From: Pseudoips prasinana
Lineage: Eukaryota > Arthropoda > Insecta > Lepidoptera > Nolidae
DNA length: 64,000 bases
Reading direction: 5' to 3'
Assembly (NCBI GenBank): GCA_951640165.1
Contig: OX621254.1
Coordinates: forward strand, 29,858,001 to 29,922,000
Both the position numbers and the translations under genes were made by a program. Shown one piece after another: positions 39,392 through 49,631 of the stretch. The notes beneath the pieces were generated by a model that saw only the letters and a list, made by a program, of their open reading frames with translations, was not told where the DNA came from and made no database searches. Positions within the stretch are counted from its first letter, which is position 1, and every line of letters starts with the position of its first letter.

Positions 39392-41170
39392 TTGACTCGC
39401 GACACGCGGCAATTTAATACAATTAGTATTAAAGAGGCCATCGAGCGAAACAAAGGCTCTAAAGTGTTCGCAAGAGCTCTGTCTGTTGGACAGAGCCAAC
39501 TGACGAAGCTGAAGACTGAGGATGGTAGAATCGTCACGTCTAAACCTGAGTTGCTGGGAGAGATCGAGAAGTTCTACGGACAGTTATATACGACAACACA
39601 GCCACCTGTCAAAAGTCATGCCTCAGATCCCAGAGCACGACTAACCCGACATTACACCGAAGACATTCCGGACGTCTGCCTGTACGAGATTAGAATGGCT
39701 CTCAAACAACTCAAGAACAACAAGGCGCCTGGTGATGATGGAGTTACAGCAGAGCTTCTGAAGGCGGGTGGTACACCAATCCTACGGGCCCTTCAGAAGT
39801 TATTTAACTCCGTCATACTAGATGGTCAAACGCCACAAGCATGGCACAGAAGTGTGGTGGTGCTCTTCTTCAAAAAGGGCGACAAAACCCTATTGAAGAA
39901 TTATAGACCCATCACACTGCTGAGCCATGTTTACAAGTTGTTTTCGAGTGTCGTTACGAACCGTCTCGCGCGCAGGTTTGACGACTTCCAGCCTCCCGAA
40001 CAAGCCAGTTTCCGAAAAGGCTTTAGCACCATAGACCACATACATACGCTGCGGCAAGTTATACAGAAGACCGAAGAGTATAACAAGCCACTGTGTTTAG
40101 CGTTTGTGGACTATGAGAAAGCCTTTGATTCTATCGAAACATGGGCCGTGCTGAGGTCTCTCATAAGGTGCCAAATTGACTACCGGTATATCGAGGTGAT
40201 AAAGTGTTTGTATGAAAACGCCACTATGTCAGTGCGACTCCAGGACCTGATCTCGAAACCTATCCACTTGCAGCGAGGCGTGAGACAGGGAGATGTTATA
40301 TCTCCGAAACTGTTCACCGCTGCATTGGAAGACGTCTTTAAGCTTCTGGACTGGAAAGGCTTTGGCATCAATGTCAATGGCGAGTACATCACTCACCTTC
40401 GATTTGCCGATGATATCGTAGTCATGGCTGAGACCATGGAAGACCTCGGTACAATGCTCGATGACCTCAGCAGAGTCTCTCAACAAGTGGGTCTGAAAAT
40501 GAACATGGATAAGACGAAAATCATGTCAAACGTCCATGTTACACCCACTCAATTGAAAGTTGGTGACTCTGCACTCGAAGTTGTAGAGAACTATATTTAC
40601 CTAGGACGGACCATCCAACTAGGTAGGTCCAACTTCGAGAAGGAGGTCAATCGTAGAATCCAACTCGGATGGGCAGCGTTCGGGAAGCTACGTAACATCT
40701 TCTCGTCTAAAATACCGCAGTGTCTCAAGTCGAAAGTCTTCGACCAGTGTGTGTTGCCAGTGATGACATACGGAACAGAGACGTGGTCGCTCACTATGGG
40801 CCTTATTAGAAGGCTCAAGGTCACCCAAAGAGCAATGGAGAGGGCTATGCTCGGAGTTTCCCTGCGGGATCGCATCAGAAATGTCGAAATCCGCAGGCGA
40901 ACCAAAGTCACCGACATAGCCCGAAGAATTGCCAAGCTGAAGTGGCAGTGGGCAGGGCACATAGCTCGTAGAGCCGACGGCCGTTGGGGCAGAAAGGTTC
41001 TCGAGTGGCGACCACGAACCGGAAGACGCAGCGTGGGCAGGCCCCCTACAAGATGGACCGATGATCTTGTGCGGGTCGCTGGAAATCGCTGGATGCGGAT
41101 AGCGCAAGACCGGCAATTGTGGAGATCTTTGGGGGAGGCCTTTGTCCAGCAGTGGACGTCTTTCGGCTGA
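39392..41170 (+). CDS. RTE reverse transcriptase, intact frame without its own ATG
   Basis: 592 codons from a TTG right after the in-frame TAG at 39377; no natural start, since in the parent element this is the C-terminal two thirds of one polyprotein. RT blocks: NNKAPGDDG (109-117), YRPITLLSHVYKLFSSVV (171-188), FVDYEKAFD (238-246, first catalytic Asp at 240), RQGDVISP (298-305) and FADD (338-341, both Asp). After the thumb come LGRTIQLGRSN, CVLPVMTYGTETWSLT, MERAMLGVSLRDRIRN, WQWAGHIARRADGRW and GRPPTRWTDDL, the usual RTE C-terminal region. Residues needed for catalysis are all present. It could be translated only by reinitiation or readthrough, so I treat it as a decayed but young relic. 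Confidence 0.9.
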   Translation: MTRDTRQFNTISIKEAIERNKGSKVFARALSVGQSQLTKLKTEDGRIVTSKPELLGEIEKFYGQLYTTTQPPVKSHASDPRARLTRHYTEDIPDVCLYEIRMALKQLKNNKAPGDDGVTAELLKAGGTPILRALQKLFNSVILDGQTPQAWHRSVVVLFFKKGDKTLLKNYRPITLLSHVYKLFSSVVTNRLARRFDDFQPPEQASFRKGFSTIDHIHTLRQVIQKTEEYNKPLCLAFVDYEKAFDSIETWAVLRSLIRCQIDYRYIEVIKCLYENATMSVRLQDLISKPIHLQRGVRQGDVISPKLFTAALEDVFKLLDWKGFGINVNGEYITHLRFADDIVVMAETMEDLGTMLDDLSRVSQQVGLKMNMDKTKIMSNVHVTPTQLKVGDSALEVVENYIYLGRTIQLGRSNFEKEVNRRIQLGWAAFGKLRNIFSSKIPQCLKSKVFDQCVLPVMTYGTETWSLTMGLIRRLKVTQRAMERAMLGVSLRDRIRNVEIRRRTKVTDIARRIAKLKWQWAGHIARRADGRWGRKVLEWRPRTGRRSVGRPPTRWTDDLVRVAGNRWMRIAQDRQLWRSLGEAFVQQWTSFG

Positions 41171-41199
41171 TATGATGATGATGATGATGATGGGAATCG

Positions 41200-41511
41200 A
41201 AGCCTACCACTCTGAAAGCCCTAAAGCTTGGACCACTTGGAAATAGAAGTTGTCTTCCAAGAAGGTTTCGGAGAATATTACAGCTATTTATCCTTGAATT
41301 TTTACAAAAAGCACTCAGAACTTACTTAAAATTACAGTAAAATTAATTTAATCGTTCTATGGGAATATAACCTGTAACTTATACCACTGCAAGGTGGCTA
41401 CCAAAAATAACAGTGGTAGATCGAATTTTAATTGAAATTGAAAATGAAAATGCTATGTCTACATACATAGAACCAAGCCGATAGATGGCTATCGGCTTGG
41501 TGCATAAATAA
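41200..41511. other. unassigned sequence
   Basis: No gene. GATAGATGGCTATC and ATATCCTGGGACATAATG duplicates precede the next SINE. Confidence 0.4.
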
Positions 41512-41788
41512 TATCCTGGGACATAATGATATCCTGGGACATTATTCACACACCGTCATCTGATCCCAAACTAAGCAGAGCTTGTACTATGGAAACCAGA
41601 TAACTGATATACTACATATACTATTTTTCTTTTGTAAATACATACTTATATAGATAAATTACACCCAGACTCAGGATAAACAGACATGTTCATGCACACA
41701 AATATTTGTCCCGGGTGGGAATCGAACCCACGACCTCCGGCGTGAAAGGCAGCGTATCTACCAACCACGCCAACAAGCCCGTCAAATG
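41512..41788 (-). mobile_element. SINE-B copy, near full length
   Basis: Reverse complement begins GACGGGCTTGTTGGCGTGGT, has box B GGTCGTGGGTTCGATTCCCA, TGTCTGTTTATCCTGAGTCT and the shared body. The short ATATCCTGGGACA is doubled at its left edge. Confidence 0.8.
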
Positions 41789-41812
41789 TACCGTTTAATA
41801 AATTAACATACA

Positions 41813-41905
41813 TACATACATAGACTCACGACTGTTTCCTAAAGGAATAGGCGGAGACAACGGATTTCCATTTGTCACGACCTTTGCACACCACATCGGA
41901 GAAGT
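41813..41905 (-). mobile_element. LINE-V 3' scrap
   Basis: A CATACATACATACATA run then GGAGACAACGGATTTCCATT and GTCACGACCTTTGCACACC match the LINE-V C-terminal codons and tail. Confidence 0.6.
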
Positions 41906-42713
41906 TTTTAAGGAAGGTCAAGTCAGAAGTATGCCAAACCAGCGCGCATGTATGAGAAAAAATAAATTTAAGACTTTCCATTTTGGAGTTTAGATTTAAT
42001 TTGAAATTGCAGTAAAACTAATAATTTTAGGAATTAATTAATGAAATTAATATTATCTGCCGTCTCCAATATGAAGGTCATTGTGTCTTAGTACTTAATT
42101 TATTTAGGATAGTATCAACATAACAAACGCTTACAAAAGACAAAAGGACACTTTTATATAGAATAGGAAGTAGTGTTGCAACATTTAGAGGTATAGGCAA
42201 CAACAGCATTCAAAGAGTTCATTTGTAAATGACAGATTTGGTTGGATAAGACTAATTATAAAATAGTCGATTTCGTCTTAAGAGTTTGCACTTAGTTACT
42301 TGAGTTCCGTACAAAAGATCATTACGTGGCAGTAATGTCAAACATTTTACCAAACTCTATTTATGAGTTCCACTTCCCAAGAGCCTTCGCCCGCTATTTT
42401 ATTTCAAATACAATTTGCTATTGTTCTGTTGAGTTCATATACCCGCTGTAATATTATTTAAGGACAAAGGCTTCGTGTGAAAGGTGCAAAATTGTACGTA
42501 AAACAAGCCCTGGCGTACTACACGCTCTTAATGTAAAGAACCTCGCTACAATTACATCGGCACTGCAGATCAAATCAGTATTATTGTACCGAGGGATAGA
42601 GATACAGGGTGTGCTGTAAACAAGAGCAGTGGTTTTTTAAAGTGTTACATCGCACGCGCACGTTAGGTGCTTACTATTTTAGGATACGTTGCTGTGTGGC
42701 TGAGGGCATAGAA
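41906..42713. other. unassigned sequence
   Basis: About 0.8 kb with no family or ORF recognised. Confidence 0.45.
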
Positions 42714-43525
42714 TACAAATACAAATACAAATATTTATTGCGATCATGAGTGATACATAGGTGTTACAGAATGTAGAGGTACATACACGATACCCTGTTA
42801 GGGCGCAGCAATACAATCTATATATAAAATGACTTACAAACTATTTAATTAATCTTAGGTTATATATTTATTTATATATATTATTACAATGTTATATACC
42901 TTTATTATTATGTTATCATCATATTTATACTATTTACTTTAACATATTGTAATTTAATTATTTTTTATATTGCACACTGTCTTACTGTTTAGTTCTGTCC
43001 TCGAAAAACTCTTTTATACTGTAATAACATTTTTGGGTTAAGTATTTTTTTAACTTATTCTGGAATATATTGAAGTTGGATGTTTCTTTTAGTTGTTGTG
43101 GTATTTTGTTATATATCTTAATACACATTACATAGGGCCCAGAATGAAATATAGATAAATAGATAGAATATCGCCACCCCATCTCATCCCTTGGGGGGTG
43201 TAGAAGTCGTCTCAAGGGGATATCTACCAGCGTCTCTCTGTGTACCATGATCATCATACTGCGATCGACAACTCGTCTGCCAAGCGTGGCGATTATGGCA
43301 TATCCCTCCAAATCATGGACACACCTCCATTTAAGAAATCTTTTGGAGAAGCCGTTGTCGAGCAGTGGACTGGCCTGAATAAAATAAATGAATGAATTAT
43401 CTCGTTCTATTAATATTCCAAAATACTTACAAAATGTTTTCATTTTGTAAGTATTTTGGTTGTATATTGTATATTTTCTCATATTATTTTTGAGGTGTAC
43501 AATAGTTGTATGCATCTGTTAGCAT
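42714..43525 (-). pseudogene. LINE-L ORF2 C-terminus and 3' UTR, interrupted by an RTE-SINE
   Basis: Minus strand, high to low: HTTIVHLKNNMRKYTIYNQN, [SINE], GPYVMCIKIYNKIPQQLKET, FQNKLKKYLTQKCYYSIKEF, a stop, then a UTR containing the reverse of ACCCTGTTAGGGCGCAGC and an AATACAAATACAAAT tail at 42714. The final coding motif FK.KLK.YL...CYYS..EF is that of the CR1/jockey-like ORF2 end also seen at 1303 and 56880. The 177-aa ORF of this strand is a read-through of the LINE and SINE sequences. Confidence 0.7.
43143..43389 (+). mobile_element. RTE-SINE inserted in LINE-L
   Basis: CGCCACCCCATCTCATCCCT, GATCATCATACTGCGATCGA, GTCTGCCAAGCGTGGCGATT and the tail AAGCCGTTGTCGAGCAGTGG. The coding sequence of LINE-L resumes on each side, so it is a nested insertion. 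A clear TSD was not found. Confidence 0.72.
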
Positions 43526-43591
43526 CGATATAATAATCTATTTGTACCTGGAATTAATATATAGTTAATTTGTAATACAACAATCCATGTT

Positions 43592-43660
43592 CGCATTTTT
43601 AAAGTCTATGTGAATAAAAACCGTTGTTTTATTTCAATTTATTTATTTAGATAGCTGTGC
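43592..43660 (+). mobile_element. LINE-U 3' tip
   Basis: TTTTTAAAGTCTATGTGAAT, AAAAACCGTTG and a TTTATTTA tail: only the last ~60 bp remain. Confidence 0.55.
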
Positions 43661-43667
43661 TCTGAAG

Positions 43668-43804
43668 TACAGACGACAGCACATCAAGCTACCCCAATCC
43701 GTCAATTCGCCAATTGAAATTTAGCCTTATACTTTTGTAATAGAGATGAAAATCTATAAAAGAAATTTGACAGATTGAGGTAGCCGGATGTGCTAGCGTC
43801 TGTA
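43668..43804. mobile_element. MITE-1 copy 4
   Basis: TACAGACGACAGCACATC to GATGTGCTAGCGTCTGTA, 137 bp with substitutions in both ends. TA at both edges. Confidence 0.85.
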
Positions 43805-43944
43805 CGACATTCCTTTATTTCACGTAAGACAGTAAAACTGTTTGGGGCAGAATTTACTGTGTACTTCGTTTACTGGCTACTAGGTTCTTAAACCGTAAAC
43901 GCAATGTAATGTCTTCGTAAAAAATAGTGCGTGTGCTATGCGAC

Positions 43945-44050
43945 GGGTCTGGTGGACTAGTGGTTAAGGACCCTGACTGCCAAGCATTCATTGTGTGATG
44001 AGCACGATTATTGTTTCTGTATCTGGGTGTAATTTAACTATAGTGTGTGT
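43945..44050 (+). mobile_element. SINE-E fragment
   Basis: GTCTGGTGGACTAGTGGTTA, GACCCTGACTGCCAAGC, then directly GTGTGATGAGCACGATTA and GTATCTGGGTGTAATTTA; box B is deleted. Confidence 0.62.
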
Positions 44051-44057
44051 ACATTAT

Positions 44058-44420
44058 ACCTCGTTGGTCTAGCGGTAGCGTGTACACCGGCAGTTAATGA
44101 GGTCCTGGGTTCAATTCCTGGGTCGGGCCATAAGTGATTTTGGGACGTTTCTGTAAAAAGAAAAATTTCTCAGCAACAGCCCGAAGTCTGGGAGTTGGCG
44201 GTATTATACCCCCGTGCCTCGGAGAGCACGTAAAGCCGTCGGTCCTGTGCCTGACCTCTTTCCGGTCGTGTCGCTAAGGCGTCCCATCGGATCATGGGAG
44301 TGATGGAATAGAAAGTGCTCCTGTGTTTGCGCACACACTTGAGCACTATAATATGTCCCGCGCAGATGGCCAATCTCTGTTGAGACTGGCCGCCGTGGCC
44401 GAATTCGGCTAGGAGGACAT
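44058..44420 (+). mobile_element. SINE-C copy, full length
   Basis: Head CTCGTTGGTCTAGCGGTAGC, box B GGGTTCAATTCCTGGGTCGG; body CGTGCCTCGGAGAGCACGTA, TGACCTCTTTCCGGTCGTG, ATCATGGGAGTGATGGAATA; end CGCGCAGATGGCCAATCTCT and GACTGGCCGCCGTGGCC. Best reference copy in the window. Confidence 0.8.
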
Positions 44421-44454
44421 TATATTTACATTATACATAAATTACACCAACCGT

Positions 44455-44580
44455 GTGGTTTCCCGACCAGGAAGAATAACTACCCCATACCATACCATGG
44501 GTGTTATTAAAGGCGACTAAGGGATACACCAGGTCGTCGGGCAGCAGCGCCACCTGTACCACATAAATTAGTATTATGTA
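44455..44580 (+). mobile_element. RTE-SINE 5' portion
   Basis: CCATACCATGGGTGTTATTA, AAGGCGACTAAGGGATACAC and GGCAGCAGCGCCACCTGTAC. The 3' tail is missing. Confidence 0.55.
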
Positions 44581-44757
44581 TATACACATACATACAGTAC
44601 ATATATAAACATACTGTTTCACCAAAGGAATTTACCACGGAATTCCAAAATATGAATAAAAAAAAATAAAAAAGGTTTGAAGTAGTCTGCAAGTATCTAC
44701 CATCTATGTTAAGCGGCCTGTCGAATTCTTGAACAACACAGACACAAAAGGAATCTT

Positions 44758-45225
44758 ATCTACTTATATTATAAATGCGAAAGTTTGAGAGTATGGATGT
44801 TTGTTACTCTTCCACGCAAAAACTACCGAACCGTTTTTGACAAAACTTTGTGGTAATATAACTTATATATCCGCATAATACATATAATAAAATCGTAGGA
44901 AAGTCAAAACTGTACATTGAATATTTTTTTAAAGGATACTTGGGGCGTGATCTACAACCCATATCGAAGCCAAAAATATAGTTTTTAGAATTTTCTGTGT
45001 GTCTGTTTGTCCGTATGTACCTATGTCCGGGCTAAACACACAAATGACTGCATGAATTTACTTCCAATTTTGCATGAATATTACTAAGAGGTCGGATAAA
45101 CATATAGGCTACATACTCGTATTATAACGCTATCACTTACGGGGGAGGAGATATGATAATTTATAAAATTTAACGCGGGTAAAACTAGTAATTTATAAAG
45201 ATTAAGGTGAAACCGCGGGGCAAAG
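44758..45225 (+). mobile_element. Heli-B with Heli-A nested inside
   Basis: Heli-B 5' half 44758-44879 (TCTACTTATATTATAAATGC, GAGAGTATGGATGTTTGTTA), then Heli-A 44880-45187 (CATATAATAAAATCG to GGGTAAAACTAG), then the Heli-B remainder 45188-45225 (AATTTATAAAGATTAAGGTG, AAACCGCGGGGCA). The inner copy has lost most of its 3' hairpin. Confidence 0.75.
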
Positions 45226-45230
45226 AAAAG

Positions 45231-45960
45231 AATAGAATAGAATACCCTTTATTGTACACCATAAGAATACATATTTCATAAACAAGTTGTACAAAGGGCG
45301 GTTTTATCGCATTTTTTTTTTTATTATTATTTTTTTTTTTTTTTTTACCTATATATTTTCAAGAGTTTGTACATTTGTCCCACAAAACCGTGTTATCGGT
45401 TTGACTGTAGGATCGAGTCTCTGTACAGCATCTATTTATCTTATAACAAAAATAACTAACTACTACTATAAATATTTACATTACATTAAATTAAATCTAA
45501 TAAGTATTTTTTTTTGCATAAAGCGATCTCTTCCAGACAACCTTAGGATGGATAGGAGCTGAACAATAACTAATAGCAGTAGGTGTGCAACAAGACATAC
45601 ACCAAAATTGTGGTATATCCATAAAAAAAAGATATTTAATAAATTTACTGTTAAAAATAAGGAAATGTAACATAATTAAATAACTAAATAACAAAACTAA
45701 ATAAGAAAATACTTTATTTAACGTAGGTACCATAAATTATACAGACAAATACACACAGGACAGCTAGTTTAGCAGTTCAGGATCACCCTACATTAATAGA
45801 GACTTAAGTAGACCCTGCAGCCTACTGCTTCTGATCTGCCGATTTGTTCTCGTAAAGGTAATGAACCGTTGTGGAATGGCCCGGGGGTCGGGACAAATCG
45901 CACGCAGGCTTAGCTCCAGGATTGATGGCTCGATTAACTGTTCAGCCATAAAATCGTTAT
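45231..45960 (-). mobile_element. LINE-W 3' region
   Basis: Left edge AATAGAATAGAATACCC is a short-repeat tail in reverse. ACAATAACTAATAGCAGTAG and TTAATAAATTTACTGTTAAA are shared with 53410-53880. The piece near 45840-45960 is probably decayed coding sequence. The T-rich ORF 45287-45562 is not a gene. Confidence 0.5.
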
Positions 45961-46000
45961 GGGAGTTTAGACACTAGTCTAATACAATCGTTATCACTAT

Positions 46001-46500
46001 TGACGAGCCTGTTGGCGTGGTTGGCAAATGCTTGCTTTTCACGCCGAAGGTCGTGGGTTAGATTCCTACCCAGGACAGATACTTGTGGGCATGAATACCT
46101 GTTTGTCTTGAGTCTGGGTGTAATTATCTATATAGGTATGTATTGTTTTTCTTTTTTTGATAAGGCAGGGGAACGCCTAAGCATGCCACCCGCAAAAAGT
46201 GTCTGCGGGTGGCTATGTTGGACTCGCACCGACTAAACCTAACCTGGCGTGGACTTCTCTTAGCGCCTGATGGGGTGAGCCCCGGGAACGCGTCTATGCT
46301 GCTCCGGTGCACCCCGTTTGCGTCATGTCCCAGATGGTCGGGACGTGTACCCTGGGAGGGTATATGTATGTATTTACGTTATTTACGAAAAGTGGTGTAA
46401 TATGTGGTATATCAGTTATGGTTTCCATTACAAGCTCTGCCTAGTTTGAGATCAGATGGCTGTGTGTGTGAATAATATCCCACGATATTATTATATCATT
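46001..46500 (+). mobile_element. SINE-B copy with a LINE-R insertion
   Basis: GACGAGCCTGTTGGCGTGGT, box B GGTCGTGGGTTAGATTCC, GTTTGTCTTGAGTCTGGGTG, then the insertion, then TATCAGTTATGGTTTCCATT and TCCCACGATATTATTATA. Confidence 0.8.
46145..46365 (-). mobile_element. 5'-truncated LINE-R insertion with 9-bp TSD
   Basis: GTATGTATT occurs at 46136-46144 and 46366-46374. The left edge is the reverse of a poly(A) tail. A stem-loop, GCCACCCGCA with TGCGGGTGGC, lies near 46185-46213 in the 3' UTR. A related copy is the one broken at 12.6-13.6 kb. Confidence 0.85.
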
Positions 46501-46503
46501 ACA

Positions 46504-46822
46504 CTTGTGCCCCGCGGGTTTACTCGCGTTAAATTTTATAAATTATTACAACTCCTCTCCCGTAGGTGATAGCGTGATAATATGTAGCCTATATGTTGAC
46601 CCGACCTCTTAGTAATGCAAAATGCAATTCATGAAAAATTTGAAGTAAATCAATGCAGTATTTTTGAGTTTAGCCCGGGCATGCAAACAGACAAACAGAC
46701 AAAACCTCTTAAGAACTATATTTTTGGCTTCGATATCGATTGTAGATCACGCCCCAAGTATCCTTTTAAAAAAATATTCAATGTACAATTTTGACTTTCC
46801 TACGATTTTATTATATGTATAG
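46504..46822 (-). mobile_element. Heli-A copy
   Basis: Minus-strand: TGTGCCCCGCGGGTTTACTC at the left and GATTTTATTATATGTATAGA at the right. The terminal CTAG is changed to CAAG-like sequence. Confidence 0.78.
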
Positions 46823-46854
46823 ACGTATTTTGATAATTTATAACCATTATACGT

Positions 46855-46998
46855 ATGCGATCGCCAACCCGTCTGCTAAGCGTGACAATAATTGCATATC
46901 CCTACCAAATGATGGAAACAACCACATTGCGGAAATCTTTTGGGGAGGCCTTTGTCCAGCAGTGGACGTAATTCGGCTGACATGTTAATGATGATAAT
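46855..46998 (+). mobile_element. RTE-SINE 3' half
   Basis: ATGCGATCGCCAACCCGTCT, then GGGGAGGCCTTTGTCCAGCA and GTGGACGTAATTCGGCTGAC with a GATGATAATT tail. The last ~55 bp match the RTE 3' end closely. Confidence 0.75.
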
Positions 46999-47004
46999 TA
47001 TACC

Positions 47005-47330
47005 TACTCTATATTTTTTCTTTTTTTTATATTATAGGGCGACAAACGAGCAAGTGGGTCACCTGATGGTAAGTGAACACCGCCGCCCATGGACACTTAT
47101 GATACCAGAGGAGTCGCGGGTGCGTTGTCGGCTTTTAAGAGTTAGCAAACTAGCGTTGCTGACCCTTCCCCCCACCCCGATGAGCTCTGGCGACCTTACT
47201 CACACTCGGAAACACAACATTAAAATTATTAATGTTATTATTAAGTAATGTCTTCTGTAAGGTGGAGGTGGTTCCCCAGTCGGGTTGCTCTTTGAGAGAA
47301 TGCCTATGCCCTACCTCTCTTAATTATTTT
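47005..47330 (-). mobile_element. LINE-M 3' UTR
   Basis: GGGCGACAAACGAGCAAGTG, GATGAGCTCTGGCGACCTTA and AATGTCTTCTGTAAGGTGG, the longest uninterrupted LINE-M tail here. Confidence 0.7.
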
Positions 47331-47694
47331 GATATTATCTCCTTTGTAAAGGTTTACTAATCGTTTAAGGTAAACACCTGAAAAAAAAAACCTTAATATC
47401 AGTCCCAATTATTTTATAATTTCTAAGAAAAATTTAATTAGTTGCTGCCAATGTTCGCCTTTCCACGTGGCCTTAATTAACTTTTTGATGACATTATTAC
47501 GTCGCCGTAGATTAGAACATTATTAATGTTTTAAGACTTTTAAACAGAGGTAAACATTCTATATAACTAGGTATGGCAGAGCAGGGCTTTAATGAAAGCA
47601 TGCAAATAGACAAACATTGTTACGTACTAACGAACTAGGTAGACGAACATGAGCGAAACAGCCACAACGAAACTTAATATACGCTATATATTAA
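47331..47694. other. unassigned AT-rich sequence
   Basis: No recognised element or ORF. Confidence 0.4.
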
Positions 47695-48225
47695 TACTTA
47701 ATATAAGCTAGCTAAATATCATTATTATCTATACATATAATAAAATCGGAGGAGAGTCGAAACTGCACATTGAATATTTTTTAATAAGGATACTTGGGGC
47801 GTGATCTACAATCGATATCAAAGCGAAAATATAGTTTTGAGAATTTTTGTCTGTTTGTCTGTATGTATGTCCGGGCTAAACTCAAAAAAGTACTGCATGG
47901 ATTAACTTCAAATTTTGCATGAATATTACTAAGAGGTCGGGTTAACATATAGGCTACACATTATTACGCTATCACCTACATGAACTATGATGATTTATAA
48001 AATTTAACGCGGGCAAAACCGCGGGGCACAACTAGTTATAAAATAAATCTTATTGTAATTTTTTTCATACAATCCGTGTACCTAAATATCAATATGTACC
48101 TAGAAATAATTATTAATTAATTAATTAACTTTATATTACTACAAACATGTTCTGACTATTTACAAGCGCTTTTTTAGAGTCTACGTGAATAAAAATCTTT
48201 TTTATTTTATTTTATTATTTAAGAA
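47695..48225 (+). mobile_element. LINE-U 3' end split by a Helitron
   Basis: Left piece to 47727 (AAGCTAGCTAAATATCATTA) and right piece 48036-48225 (TTATAAAATAAATCTTATTG to GTGAATAAAAATC) are adjacent in the copy at 10543-10948. Confidence 0.75.
47728..48035 (+). mobile_element. Heli-A, complete copy
   Basis: TCTATACATATAATAAAATC to GCGGGGCACAACTAG, inserted between A and T with no duplication. The 3' hairpin GCGGGCAAAACCGC is intact. Confidence 0.86.
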
Positions 48226-48577
48226 GTAAAAAGAGACAGCAAACTGTAAAGGCAACAATATTCGTCCATGAAAATGGAGGTTGTTTTACAAATACACTTT
48301 GACAGGTGTACGTAATACTATATAGTCTGTGGTAAGATAGTTATCTTTGACACCAAATCTTACTACAAAATTTTAATTATATTAATATGTATATATATAG
48401 AAATATATACATACTTTTAGTTTAAACTATGTGTGAGAGCCCTGGTACCCATAACTCAAGTTAAATCTTATCATGGGTACCAGAGTTCAATTCTATTTTT
48501 TTTTCACTATTTAAAAGCTGTAATTTATGTGTAAATTGTGCACTTTTTTGTGGGAAATAAATTATTCTTCTTAAATT
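48226..48577. other. unassigned sequence with GGTACC dyad
   Basis: CCTGGTACCCATAACTCAAG at 48441 is partly mirrored by ATCATGGGTACCAGAG at 48472. Confidence 0.4.
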
Positions 48578-48937
48578 CTTAGCTATGCCCCGCGGTTTTA
48601 CCCGCGTTAAAGTAGTTTTGGCGTAAAAGAGTAACAATCATACATCTATACTCACAAACTTTCGCATTTATAATATTAGTAGGATGTGTACCTCTAGCGG
48701 TTTTGGCAGTGCACGCCGGAATAGCTCGCAGATGGTAGATTTTCTCTTGACAATTATCGTCATATTTCGGACAATTCGCACAATATCTTTAAAAATTGTA
48801 GCCTATGTGTTATTCTGATGTATAAGCTATATTATTGTATAGTTTCATTATAATCCATTCAGTAATTTTTGCGTGAAAGAGTAACAAACATCCATCTATA
48901 CTAACAAACTTTCACGTTTATAATATTAGTAGGATTA
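48578..48937 (-). mobile_element. two Heli-B pieces
   Basis: 48578-48690 (GCTATGCCCCGCGGTTTTAC, TTCGCATTTATAATATTAGT) and 48790-48937 (TAGCCTATGTGTTATTCTGA, TATAATATTAGTAGGAT), both minus and separated by unrelated sequence. The second is followed by a SINE-E 3' piece at 48940-49000. Confidence 0.68.
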
Positions 48938-49180
48938 ATAGTATGTTTATCAGTTGTCTGGGTGCCACAGTATAGGCTTTGCCTAGTTTGGGATAAGTGG
49001 GACTACCGCCAAGTCACCGATCATCGTGATCGTGATCAACATTCAAATAGATGAAGGTTAAAAATAATCATTCGTTCAATCGGCTTCAACGTTGGAAATC
49101 GATTCCGTACCATTAATGCAAGCCAATTGTACGATTGATTTAATAATTTTTAACCTTCCTTCCTTTTAACCTTTGACGAT

Positions 49181-49435
49181 CACCGTAGCCTAGTTGGTAG
49201 TGCTCCTGCCTACGAAGCTGGTGGTCCTGGGTTCGAATCCCGGTAAGTGCAAATATTTGTGTGATGAGCACGAATATCTGTTTCTGAGTCATGGATGTTT
49301 TCTATGTATTTAAGTATTTATCTATCTATATAAGTATGTATATCGTCGCCTAGTACCCATAGTACAAGCTTTGCTTAGTTTGGGGCTAGGATGATCTGTG
49401 TGACTTTGTCCCTAGATATTATTATTATTATTAGA
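49181..49435 (+). mobile_element. SINE-A copy, full length
   Basis: GACGATCACCGTAGCCTAGT, box B GGGTTCGAATCCCGG and body to CCCTAGATATTATTATTA. Very close to the copy at 12005. Confidence 0.85.
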
Positions 49436-49631
49436 TATTATTATTCGTCTATTTGAACCCCAATCACGGTGATTGGCGACTTAGATGATAACCACGCAGA
49501 TGTGTGTTAGGTATACCAAGATAATAAATATCCCAATATAAGATAAATCTACTTCCTAATTTTTCATAATAGAATAACATATGGTGAATAGATAGTCCGT
49601 AAATTTTTCCATAGTTAACTTAAATGCCTAC

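Larger units (their letters stand above)
38283..41189 (+). mobile_element. RTE-clade non-LTR retrotransposon, nearly complete, with 10-bp TSD
   Basis: A 2.9-kb element coding for APE endonuclease then RT and ending in a TGATGATGATG tail with no long poly(A), typical of RTE elements. ATGGGAATCG occurs at 38273-38282 and 41190-41199, giving exact insertion boundaries. The first base lies inside the ORF without an ATG, so a little of the 5' end is missing. The coding region carries an N-terminal frameshift near 38375, a TAA at 39132, a frameshift near 39310 and a TAG at 39377. The RT part is otherwise open to the natural stop. Confidence 0.93.

Noticed and set aside
40597..41116. Minus-strand ORFs inside the RTE reverse transcriptase
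   Set aside because: They are antisense to a strongly supported RT frame.
42982..43515. 177-codon ORF as a single protein
   Set aside because: The central part is an antisense RTE-SINE insertion. Only the two ends are LINE-L coding sequence.
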